Shown here: positions 1 through 8,281 of the stretch, one piece after another
Layout: every line of letters starts with the position of its first letter
Numbering within the stretch: position 1 is the first letter of the stretch
Assembly: GCA_003116975.1 (NCBI GenBank)
Contig: BGKB01000082.1
Span: 70,275-134,274, forward strand
Direction of reading: 5' to 3'
DNA from: Aurantiochytrium sp. KH105
Lineage: Eukaryota; Sar; Bigyra; Thraustochytrida; Thraustochytriidae
Length of the DNA: 64,000 bases
Notes under the pieces: generated by a model
Databases searched by the model: none
The model's input: only the letters and a program-made list of their open reading frames with translations
What the model was told of the DNA's origin: nothing
Translations under genes and position numbers: made by a program

Positions 1-252
1 TGCGCCAGCCCGCCCCGACCTGGCTGGCCCCGCGCCGCGCGACGCGACGCGACGCGAGCCCGCGCGACCTGACGCGAGCCCGGCTTGGCAGCCGCAGCCG
101 CAGACGCCGCCGCGCAGGAGGTACCGCGGGCGGCGAGGCGGCGGGGCTGGGCGCGGCGGCGGCGAAGATGAGGCCACGCTAGTAGTAGTACTTCACGGGC
201 GGGACGGGACGCGCGCGTCCCACGCGGCGGGAAAGTGGACGCGGGGCGGCGC

Positions 253-301
253 GCAAGTGGACGGGGCGCGGCGGCAAGTGGCGAATGCGAGGCGGCAAGT
301 G
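253..301 (+). promoter_or_regulatory. GCAAGTG motif cluster A, three copies at 21-bp spacing
   Basis: GCAAGTG occurs at 253-259, 274-280 and 295-301, exactly 21 bp apart, about 510-560 bp upstream of the ATG at 815. The second copy is followed by GCGAATGC, similar to the GCGGAATG that follows the motif in the cluster at 10.6 kb. Recurrence at other gene upstream regions makes a transcription-factor site array plausible; function is inference. Confidence 0.45.
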
Positions 302-404
302 CGGCCGGCGCGGGGTGGAAGCGCCGCGGCAGGGGCTGCCGCAGCCGCGGCTGCCGGGCCGGGCGGGTTCGAGGCCAGAGCGGGTTTTGGATTTGGGTTT
401 GGGG

Positions 405-489
405 TTTGAATGTTTGAATTCGAGTTCGTTCTTGGGATTTGAATTCGAATTTGAACTTGAATTTGAATTTGAACTGTCGGTTCAAATCT
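405..489 (+). repeat. TTGAAT/GAATTC-rich degenerate tract, copy 1
   Basis: A run of roughly 6-bp-periodic TTTGAA/GAATTC units in otherwise GC-rich DNA, ending in TTTGAACTGTCGGTTCAAAT. A closely similar tract, with the same TTGAACTG ending, lies at 33074-33164. In both places it lies between a GCAAGTG cluster and the next gene start on one strand. Confidence 0.6.
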
Positions 490-814
490 AGCGCAGGGCG
501 AGCAAGCACCTTCATACATACCGCATACCCCGAATAGGCCGCGCGCTGGCGCCAGGAGAGGCCGCGGCACGCACGCACGCACGCACGGACGCGAGCGAAG
601 GCGCTGCGTACGCTGGGCTGCGTGGCGTCTGGGTTGGCGTCGAGGTCGGGACGTGCTCGCTTGCTTGCTTGCTTGCTTGCATCCTAGCATCCTTTACATC
701 CTTGCATCTTCCACTGGTTTGCGTTCCATTGCGATCCATTGCGCGCACTGCTGTACGGCGCTGCGCAGCGCGGCGGCCCCGAAGCGAGCGAGGGCTGGAC
801 GCCGCGCGCAGAGG

Positions 815-3800
815 ATGAGGACGTGGGCGGCGGCGACGATTGTGGCGGCCGCAACGGTGGCCGCCACAATCGAAAGGTCGCGAGGCGACAAATGCACGGC
901 GGCGCAGCAGCTGGAACTGGAGGAATTTGACAAGTTCAACAAGACGCTGTACAATACATCGGACCTGTTCTACGATGGCGACGCCACGTGCGCGGACGGA
1001 AGCCCAATCGGGTTCTACTACGGAGAGGCGTCAAACAGCGGCATCGACGAGGAGGGCGCCGCCGACTTTATTATCTGGCTTGGAGACTCGCCCATGTGCT
1101 CCGGGACAGACTGCGACGAGCTCTGCGACGGCACGGGCAAGTACCAGGAAACCACCAACAGCGCCGTCTGTGCAGGGTACTCGAATGAAGACTTTTTCGG
1201 CGGCGAGGACTTTGTCAACATCGCAGAGGATGGCCTCACCGAAGAGCTCGCGCGCTGCCTCTTCTCGCGCGTCGTGTGCACCAGCTCCTGGTGGGACGCA
1301 TACCCCCGCGTCACGCCGCAGACGCTTCTTTGCCCGGACGACCCGGACATTGCCAAGTTCCGTCGCGTCTACGTGCCCACCTGCACGCTTGACTGGTGGA
1401 TGGGAAACGGAACGAGCGCCTCGAGCGAGAGCACGAGCAGTGATCGCGAGTTCAGACACCGTGGCCACCGCGTCCTTCGCAACGTGCTCATGGAGCTCGC
1501 GTGGAATCACAACCTGACCATGGCGAGCCGCGTCATGATCGGCGGTACGCGAGGTGCTGCCATTGGTGTCATGAACATGATCGAGCAGATCAAGATCGAC
1601 CTCGACGATATTCACGCCGAGTTCGACGCCGTATACCTGACGACACCCAAGTCCCGCGAAGTCTTTGCCGTGCTAGACTCGCCGTGGTTCTTCAACATTG
1701 AAGAGTTCACGCCAGAGACGGACGACGCGAGCCAGATCTTCGCCGTCGAAAACCTCTTTCGCACCCAGTCCGCCGACTGGATCGACAACGGCATCCTGAA
1801 CTCTGATTGTGTCACGAACCAGGACCCAGGCAAGGAGTGGCGATGCTTCTTGCCCGGCGAGCTGCTCAAGGCGCTCGAAGACACCAATGTGCTCGTGCTG
1901 CAGAGCCAATTCGATCTGCTCCACCTCGAGCTGCTCGGACTCATGGACGAGGACAAGAGGGAGTTCTACGTCGATGACACCTCTTTCGCGTCTTCGGCCA
2001 TCTCCTACATTGAGACTTTTGGCGAGCTTGTACGGGAAGACGTCGTGGCCGCAGCGGCGCTCTCGAGTGCTGCGAGCGCCAAGCACCACTACTTCTTACC
2101 GGCGTGCGGCCAGCATGGCTACATTGTGCCGACTTCGAACCATCGTGTGCAAGAGCGCACCGAGGAGATCAAGGGCTTTGGCACGGTCGATTTCCAGCGA
2201 GATTTCGAGGTCTGGGAGACCGTGTCGATCCAGAACAATACCAGCGGCAGCAGCGGCTCGAACGCGTTTGTCGTGCGTGACATGGTCAAGTCCTTTCTTG
2301 CCTCGAACGGCGAGGACATTGGCGCCGGGGCCTCGTCGAGTCTCATTGCCGACACCTGCGGCTCTTTTCTCTGCAACGACAAGTGTCTGACCGAGGTAGA
2401 ACCGTTCAAGGTCGCCACCGATTTCAGCTCGTGCGTGCAGTACATGGTTCTCGCGTACGGCATCATGTCCGTCTTGATTTTCCACGTAGGCTTTGCACTG
2501 AGCTACGCGCAAGTGCGCGCCTTCCGAAAGAACGTGACCGCATACTGGAAGCGCATCAAGCTCATTGATAGTGGAGACAACGAGCAAGGTGTGCGCGAAG
2601 TCCAGCAGCAGCTCCTGAACGAGGCCAGCAGTACGGAGTACCGCAAGATCCACCTCATGGTCAAGAACCTATCGTACTGGGCGCCACCGCGCTTTCGGCG
2701 CGAAAAGCCTCACCGCATTCTACACGAGGTCGATCTCTCGTTTGCGCCGGGTTCTCTGCATGCCATCATGGGCCCTTCGGGCAGCGGCAAGTCGACCTTG
2801 TTGGATCTTTTGACGCTAACTCGCGATACGGGCGCCATCGCCGGCCAGCATTACATTAACGGCGTGTCTTCTGACTCCAAGGAGTGCAAGTTCCTTCGTC
2901 AATGGCTGCGCCATAACACGAGTTACGTGCGGCAGACCGATGTAATTTTCCCGCTCCTCACGGTTCGCGAGCACTTGGTGCACGCTGCATGGATGATGCT
3001 CCCGCAGTACATGCCGGCGGAGGCCAAGCTGCGCCGCGTGTGGCAGGTCATTCGTCTGCTGGAGTTGAGCGAGTGCGCCGATACCATTTGTGGTGATGGC
3101 GGCGTTAGCGTGGAGGGCGGCATTTCTGGTGGCCAGCGCCGCCGCGTCTCGGTCGCCACCCAGCTGCTCAAGCTTCCGGCTGTCCTGCTGCTCGACGAGC
3201 CGACCTCGGGTCTCGACTCGACCAATGCGCTGCTGCTCATCAAGTCGCTCCATGTCATGGCACATGAGGCCAGCGTGAACGTGATGATGACCATTCATCA
3301 GCCCCGCCGCGAGATCTTTGAGTACTTTGACAGTCTCAGCTTCCTCGTCGCGGGCCGCGTCGTGTTTTCAGGAGACGCTGCGCAGGCTGCCGAGCACTTT
3401 CGCATTCCAGACTCCTCGACCAACATTGCCAACGACATTCTCGATCTCTTGCAGACGGCGTCCTCCGAGACCGTGCAAGAATTTGAGGATATTTACCTTG
3501 ACGGTGATCTTGGCGAAGCTGTGCAAGCCTCGATGGAGGCCGAGATTGCCGATCTCACGCCAGGCATGCTTGCCAACCTCAAAGCGATTCTCGTGGAGAA
3601 TGCCTTGGCCGAGGGTCGCTGGTCGTGGTCCGAGTCGTCGTCTGCAGCAACGCTGGCGTGGGTTCACTTGGCGCGATCGATGCGCCGCGGTGGCTTTGAG
3701 ATCTTCACCACGACGGCGCTCTCGGTCGTGGGAGGTGTTATTGTCGGCACTGTGTTTTACGACATTGACACGTATACCTCCCGCACGGCGCTCTCGTATC

Positions 3801-5821
3801 TGGCGGTCGCCACCATGACCTTCATTCAAGGTACCTTTTTGGGCGACCGCTACCTTGGTGAGAAACGCATGTACGACCACGAGGCAGATGCCGGTACCTT
3901 TCGATCTTGGGTAGCCTTCCTGCTGAGCCAGTTCATGCGCGACGCCGTCACCTCGACATTTGAGGCCTTGGCCTTTGCAGCACCCGTGTACTGGCTTGGT
4001 GGCATGAACCCGGCGCTCGAACGTTTTGGGCTCTTTTTGCTCATCATGACGCTCACGTCCTTTGTGGTGTTGTGCCAGAACGTGCTCATCGAGATTGACC
4101 GCGATGACGTCCGCGTGGCAGCCATGTTGCAGATTGGTGTGCTGGGTCTTGGTGCGCTCTTTAACGGTTTCATTGTCAAGCTCGACGACCTTCCCGTGTA
4201 TCTCTCGTGGGTGCCGTACACGATGGTCACGTACTGGTCATTCGTGGCGACGCTCATTAACGATTTGTCGGGAGAAAGCTTGCCCTGCGATTTGACCCGC
4301 CTTGAGTGCGCGGCGCGTACAGGTGACGTCGTGCTGCGGTCTTTATCGTACGACAACCGAGATGTCTACATTTGCATTCTCATTCTCATCGTCTTTGTTT
4401 TTGTCTTTCGCATTTTGGCTGTCGTCGACTTTTACGTACGCTACGTGCGCAAGCGCGGCGACCGCCTCAAGCGCAAGGAAGACTATGGCATGGGCAGCTT
4501 TCGCACGGGCAGCTCTCCGGCCCTCATTATGAACCGCACGGGCAGCCGCGCGTCGCGCTCCGGCACACCGAACTCGCGTTTGACGCCTGGAAGCAAAAAC
4601 ACCATGGGTGCCATGCTTGAGACGCAGACACCCACGATGAAGCGCCAGGAGTCGAGCACCACAAAAAACTCTGGTCTTTCGACGCCTCGCACGCCCTATG
4701 CCGGTGCTTCGCCGCAAATTCCAGTGTCCATGTTCGACCTTTCGGGTCCGCCTCCGGGTTCGCAGCCGCCGCACATGCGCCAGTACGGCCAGCAGAATGA
4801 CGACCTTCCTGAGATGGAGCTCGGGTATTACGACGAGGAGCACGAGCAACTTTCCTTTGTGATGAACCCGACAGTCGCCTTTTTTCTTGACCGAAACGTG
4901 TTCCTGCTCTTTTTCTTGCTCGATTTCTACAGCTCGGTGTACATTTGCGGTTTCGAAGTGTCCACGGATGGCACCAATATCGGTCTCTTGGTGGCCTCAC
5001 TGGGGACTTCGGTCATTTATGTGGGTGAGTTCTTTTTCCAGTTGTTCTTTCTTATTCCGACAACGCTGGACGGCAAGCTCGATTGCACGTGGTATGGCGC
5101 CCGCGACGCCATGATGGGTCTTCTCATGGTGATCGATGTGGCGCTCACCTCGCAGGCAACGGCCACGAGCTCGGACTTTGTGATTCAGATTATTTTGGGC
5201 ATGGTCGTGCGTCTCACGCGATTCCTGCGGGTCCTTCTCTACTGGAATAAGGTCGACCACTATCACCAAGCGACAGCGCTCTCCTTTTTGGAGCTCAAGG
5301 ATGAGCTCATTGAGGAGGTCGCGCAGAACCAGGGCCGGCGCATCTCTGGCTTTGATTCTGCCCCGGCGCCCACCGGACCTGCGTCGATGCGTCGTCCGCC
5401 GCGCCCGCAGCGTCGCCGCAGTCCGCATCCGACGCAGGCCTACGAGTCCGCAGAAACTCACGTTCCAGCTGTGGTGCGCATGCAGGCTGGGTCTCGCATC
5501 TCGATTGGTGGTGCCCGTCGCATCTCCCTCACTGGCGACACCCCTGCGAGCAACCGCCCTTCGCGTCCCATGCGTCCCGCACGACCTGCGCGTCCTGGCG
5601 CCACGACCCTCGACCGCGCGACCGCTGCGAGCCGAGCAAATGCCACTGCCAACGCGCCTGGTTCTTTGTGGCGTCCCGCAGGAAATGGATACTACTACAA
5701 TTCTGCCACCGGTCAGATGTTGTCGATCAACCAGCTTGCTCAACGTCGCGCGCCTCCTCCTCCTCCTCCGTCGCGACCCAGCGCCACCGGCTCGGCCAAG
5801 GGCAGTCGCGGCAAGAAGTAA
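815..5821 (+). CDS. ABCG-type half-transporter with Notum/pectinacetylesterase-like ectodomain and C-terminal voltage-sensor-like region
   Basis: About 1668 aa. The ORF is open from 653, but Met at 815 begins a hydrophobic signal-like segment (MRTWAAATIVAAATVAATI) and is preferred. Residues ~25-540 resemble the Notum/pectinacetylesterase fold: DGSPIGFYYG, VYVPTCTLDWWMGN, the Asp region LVLQSQFD (D367) and ACGQH (H434). The GxSxGG nucleophile site instead reads GGTRGAA, with Arg246 where Ser belongs. A single TM (~541-565) leads to an ABC domain: Walker A GPSGSGKST (653-661), signature SGGQRRR (~770), Walker B LLLDEPTSGLD (~790). Then come ABCG-type TMs (~960-1210), a Ser/Pro linker, and a further 4-TM block (~1350-1500) with an S4-like RLTRFLRVLL helix. 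The tail is Pro/Arg-rich with a partial WW-like GNGYYYNSATGQ. ABCG half-transporters dimerise and export lipids or hydrophobic molecules at membranes; the substrate here is unknown. No intron is evident. Confidence 0.85.
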   Translation: MRTWAAATIVAAATVAATIERSRGDKCTAAQQLELEEFDKFNKTLYNTSDLFYDGDATCADGSPIGFYYGEASNSGIDEEGAADFIIWLGDSPMCSGTDCDELCDGTGKYQETTNSAVCAGYSNEDFFGGEDFVNIAEDGLTEELARCLFSRVVCTSSWWDAYPRVTPQTLLCPDDPDIAKFRRVYVPTCTLDWWMGNGTSASSESTSSDREFRHRGHRVLRNVLMELAWNHNLTMASRVMIGGTRGAAIGVMNMIEQIKIDLDDIHAEFDAVYLTTPKSREVFAVLDSPWFFNIEEFTPETDDASQIFAVENLFRTQSADWIDNGILNSDCVTNQDPGKEWRCFLPGELLKALEDTNVLVLQSQFDLLHLELLGLMDEDKREFYVDDTSFASSAISYIETFGELVREDVVAAAALSSAASAKHHYFLPACGQHGYIVPTSNHRVQERTEEIKGFGTVDFQRDFEVWETVSIQNNTSGSSGSNAFVVRDMVKSFLASNGEDIGAGASSSLIADTCGSFLCNDKCLTEVEPFKVATDFSSCVQYMVLAYGIMSVLIFHVGFALSYAQVRAFRKNVTAYWKRIKLIDSGDNEQGVREVQQQLLNEASSTEYRKIHLMVKNLSYWAPPRFRREKPHRILHEVDLSFAPGSLHAIMGPSGSGKSTLLDLLTLTRDTGAIAGQHYINGVSSDSKECKFLRQWLRHNTSYVRQTDVIFPLLTVREHLVHAAWMMLPQYMPAEAKLRRVWQVIRLLELSECADTICGDGGVSVEGGISGGQRRRVSVATQLLKLPAVLLLDEPTSGLDSTNALLLIKSLHVMAHEASVNVMMTIHQPRREIFEYFDSLSFLVAGRVVFSGDAAQAAEHFRIPDSSTNIANDILDLLQTASSETVQEFEDIYLDGDLGEAVQASMEAEIADLTPGMLANLKAILVENALAEGRWSWSESSSAATLAWVHLARSMRRGGFEIFTTTALSVVGGVIVGTVFYDIDTYTSRTALSYLAVATMTFIQGTFLGDRYLGEKRMYDHEADAGTFRSWVAFLLSQFMRDAVTSTFEALAFAAPVYWLGGMNPALERFGLFLLIMTLTSFVVLCQNVLIEIDRDDVRVAAMLQIGVLGLGALFNGFIVKLDDLPVYLSWVPYTMVTYWSFVATLINDLSGESLPCDLTRLECAARTGDVVLRSLSYDNRDVYICILILIVFVFVFRILAVVDFYVRYVRKRGDRLKRKEDYGMGSFRTGSSPALIMNRTGSRASRSGTPNSRLTPGSKNTMGAMLETQTPTMKRQESSTTKNSGLSTPRTPYAGASPQIPVSMFDLSGPPPGSQPPHMRQYGQQNDDLPEMELGYYDEEHEQLSFVMNPTVAFFLDRNVFLLFFLLDFYSSVYICGFEVSTDGTNIGLLVASLGTSVIYVGEFFFQLFFLIPTTLDGKLDCTWYGARDAMMGLLMVIDVALTSQATATSSDFVIQIILGMVVRLTRFLRVLLYWNKVDHYHQATALSFLELKDELIEEVAQNQGRRISGFDSAPAPTGPASMRRPPRPQRRRSPHPTQAYESAETHVPAVVRMQAGSRISIGGARRISLTGDTPASNRPSRPMRPARPARPGATTLDRATAASRANATANAPGSLWRPAGNGYYYNSATGQMLSINQLAQRRAPPPPPPSRPSATGSAKGSRGKK

Positions 5822-6200
5822 GAACTACAGACCGAGCGTCGTTTGATGTGCACATTTGTTTTGATGGTTCGCACGCCATCGTCATTACATATTTTCTCAG
5901 ATGTTTACTCTTTTGGGTCGAGCACACGATCAAGCTGTCAGAGCATGACACATTCCTTGAGTTGCTTTTTGGTTGATAGTAATGCAACGCAACCCTCTCG
6001 ACGACACGCCAAACAGATTCTTTTCATTTTTCAGAAGAAAGAACGAGATTTTTTTCCTTAGATGCATGGTGCAAATGCCATACAACTGTTTGCAAAAGAA
6101 ACAGCAAAGAGTGAGAGGGCCTTTCTAATTTCCTTCTTTGTTACACTTGGCTTTGGGCCAAAAAAGCCAGACCCATGACTAGTATATTGCTGCATAAAAA
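5822..6200. other. Convergent 3' intergenic region
   Basis: AT-richer sequence between the 3' ends of the ABCG fusion gene (plus) and the 4-TM gene (minus). Nothing recognisable beyond presumed 3' untranslated sequence. Confidence 0.6.
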
Positions 6201-6959
6201 TCATCCTCCTCGTGAAAGCTCCAGCTGCGGATCCCATGCAATAGGATCGTAAAAAGGTCTTGGCGTTCCCAAAAGGCAAAGGGCGACAAGAAACAGCAAC
6301 AACGAGGTGATGGCGAGAACCCAAGAGAGAGAAAAGATTACAAGCATGGGCGTGCCCACGGATGCAAAGGTTGTCGCGGCACTTGAGCTGAGGCTCTGAA
6401 TAGCCGAGAGGACCTCATTATAGCAGCCGTAAAAGTAAGCGTATGAGCTATCGGCTCCAATGATGAGCACGATAAAGTTGATGAGAACATAAGCTGCAAT
6501 GTAAGCCAGGAGCAAAAAGCGATGGCCGCTCTCGAGCTCCTCGAGCGCGATATCGCCCTTGTACTCTTTGTAGGTAAACCATATAAGTGGGAAGCTCATC
6601 AACATGGCAATGACAAGGAAGAGCATGAAGAGGATCGACTTTGCGTTCCAGCCGGGCGTGCTCGTAAAGAGTACCGTAACATCGGAAGAGCCGACGCTAC
6701 AGTTGCCATACTCGGTGTACGTAACATAGTCTGAGAAGGAAGGCGCGAAAACGTCGAGATACTGCGTCGTGCCCGCGTCGACGTAGTCCACTACACGGTT
6801 CACGATGAGTAGACCCATGAGCCCGAGCGTCAAGGCGAGGTTCACGATCGGGATCCCCAGCAGGTACGTGCGCTCGTTGTTGAAGCAGGCCCAAAGGTAC
6901 CAGCACGGGCCTGGTGGGCGCTTGTGCCTTTTCTCGGTGCGGATCTCGTTGCGCGCCAT
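6201..6959 (-). CDS. Four-transmembrane hypothetical protein
   Basis: 252 aa from Met at 6959 (MARNEIRTEKRHKRPPGPCW). The ORF is open further upstream to 7259, but that extension is encoded by a CTG/CAG microsatellite and looks untranslated. Four hydrophobic segments are visible: LLGIPIVNLALTLGLMGLL, SILFMLFLVIAMLMSFPLIW, LLLAYIAAYVLINFIVLII and VIFSLSWVLAITSLLLFLVA, with a basic cytosolic-looking N terminus and a loop between TM1 and TM2 containing NCS, a possible glycosylation site. The topology recalls small tetraspan proteins, but no family motif was recognised. It is divergent from the NUDCD2-like gene, 329 bp away, so the two may share a promoter. Confidence 0.7.
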   Translation of the reverse strand: MARNEIRTEKRHKRPPGPCWYLWACFNNERTYLLGIPIVNLALTLGLMGLLIVNRVVDYVDAGTTQYLDVFAPSFSDYVTYTEYGNCSVGSSDVTVLFTSTPGWNAKSILFMLFLVIAMLMSFPLIWFTYKEYKGDIALEELESGHRFLLLAYIAAYVLINFIVLIIGADSSYAYFYGCYNEVLSAIQSLSSSAATTFASVGTPMLVIFSLSWVLAITSLLLFLVALCLLGTPRPFYDPIAWDPQLELSRGG

Positions 6960-7123
6960 CGTTGTTCTGGGCCTTTCTTCGCCCGCTCCGTGCGCGCGAA
7001 AATAGCCGTCTCGCTTTGCAGGCCTCGTTTCGCGTGACGCCCTCGAGTCGGGATTCCGGGCACTTGATCCGGAGTTCCGGGACGGCGGAGATGGCTTTTC
7101 GCGAGCGTGGACAGTCCGGAGAC

Positions 7124-7125
<2 letters not shown>

Positions 7126-7170
<45 letters not shown>
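7126..7170 (+). repeat. (TGC)15 trinucleotide microsatellite
   Basis: Fifteen uninterrupted TGC units in the divergent promoter between the 4-TM gene and the NUDCD2-like gene. On the minus strand it would read as poly-Gln within an upstream ORF extension. A TTGC tetranucleotide run follows at about 7217-7236. It is likely in 5' leader DNA. Confidence 0.85.
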
Positions 7171-7171
<1 letters not shown>

Positions 7172-7288
7172 CAGGCACGGGACGCTGCGACGCGCGGTCC
7201 CGCATTGCATATCGTTTGCTTGCTTGCTTGCTTGCGTGTTTGCTTGTGCCGCGTAACACGCGCGAGAAAAAAAGGGGGTCGGGGAAAG

Positions 7289-7847
7289 ATGGGCGAGTCG
7301 AAGCGGCACCGGTTCGAGCACGACGGGCGCCTCGTGTACGAGTGGGAGCAGAACTTGGATGAGGTGCTCATTTACGTGAGGCCGCCAGAAGGCGTGACGG
7401 CCAAGATGATCGAGTGCAAGATCTCCAAGAACCACCTCACGCTTGGCATCAAGGGAAACCCGCCCTTTATTGACGTAAGTGCGCACTGAGAGAAAAGCGT
7501 CGGTCGAGCGAGCGAAGAAGGGCACTGACGACGAAATGCACGCACGCTCGTGCATACGCATCACACAGGAGGATTTGGGCGACAGCTGTGAGGCTGGAGA
7601 GTCAATGTGGACCATGGACGATGGGGAGCTGGAGATTAATCTGAAGAAAATGCGTAAAGCGTCGACGTGGGAATCTGCCCTCAAAGGTCACGGGGCGCTC
7701 GACCCCGTGGCCAAACAAGAAGTGCAAAAGAAGATGACCTTGGAGCGTTTCCAGGAAGAGCACCCCGGTTTTGACTTTAGTGGCGCCGACTTTAGCGGTG
7801 CAGCGCCGGATCCGCGCACCTTTATGGATGGCGTCAAATATCAGTGA
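7289..7847 (+). CDS. NUDCD2: NUDCD2-like CS-domain co-chaperone (two exons)
   Basis: Exon 1 is 7289-7474 (62 codons) and exon 2 is 7569-7847; joined they give 154 aa, close to the ~157 aa of animal NUDCD2. The p23/CS domain is split by the intron: YEWEQNLDEVLIYVRPPEGV in exon 1 and ESMWTMDDGELEINLKKM in exon 2. The diagnostic tail KKMTLERFQEEHPGFDFSGA closely matches the NUDCD2 C terminus. NudC-family proteins assist HSP90 and dynein/LIS1-related client folding in the cytosol. The start ATG at 7289 directly precedes the CS domain. The splice (GAC|GTAAGT ... CACACAG|GAG) is phase 0 and restores one continuous domain, which is strong support for the intron. Confidence 0.88.
7475..7568 (+). other. 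Spliceosomal intron in the NUDCD2-like gene
   Basis: 94 nt, starting GTAAGT and ending CACACAG. It contains an in-frame stop soon after the donor (the exon 1 ORF ends within it at 7489), so splicing is needed to read the CS domain and the conserved C terminus as one protein. It is one of only two introns demonstrable in the window. Confidence 0.85.
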
Positions 7848-8281
7848 CAAATGAGATCTGTTGTTATTTTGCTTTTGCCTTTGCTTTTTCTTCTCTTTTT
7901 CGTAGGGAAATGCCAGTGAATCATCTCGACATCGGAGTCAAAGTCCAGAAGTGGCAACGTTTTCGGAAAAAGAAAAAATGCAGCATGTCATGCATAGTCA
8001 ATCGTTCCGGGTCAAGAAATGCCTGATGATTGATAAAAAATGAAAAGATCAAGTTGTAATTAGTATTGTTGTCGCCCGCGATACGAAAGGAGAAAATTGA
8101 TCTCCGCGCACTCAGGTTTGATACCTTGCATTTTGTAGACGAGAAAAGACGACACAGTCCTCTGAAACAAAGATACGAGGAATCATTTGGCTTTTGAAGG
8201 AAGAAAGAAAAAGGGGGGGGGGGGGGTGGTGATGATGTATCATTCAAGCATCATACAGGTCTAAGCAACAGAGGTCTGAGC
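7848..8281. other. Convergent 3' intergenic region with poly-G run
   Basis: Lies between the 3' ends of the NUDCD2-like gene and malic enzyme. AT-rich, with a run of about 14 G at 8213-8226 that may be an assembly-sensitive homopolymer. No gene is supported. Confidence 0.6.

Larger units (their letters stand above)
1..814. other. GC-rich 5' region of the ABCG fusion gene
   Basis: No gene is supported here. The stretch holds three GCAAGTG motifs (from 253, 274 and 295), an AT-rich TTGAAT-type tract (405-489), an ACGC run near 569-585 and a TTGC tetranucleotide run at about 658-679. Short ORFs on both strands are low-complexity products of GC bias. It is probably the promoter and 5' untranslated leader of the gene starting at 815. 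Confidence 0.6.

Noticed and set aside
653..814. In-frame N-terminal extension of the ABCG fusion
   Set aside because: The first 54 codons come from a TTGC microsatellite and GC-rich leader; the Met at 815 begins a plausible signal segment.
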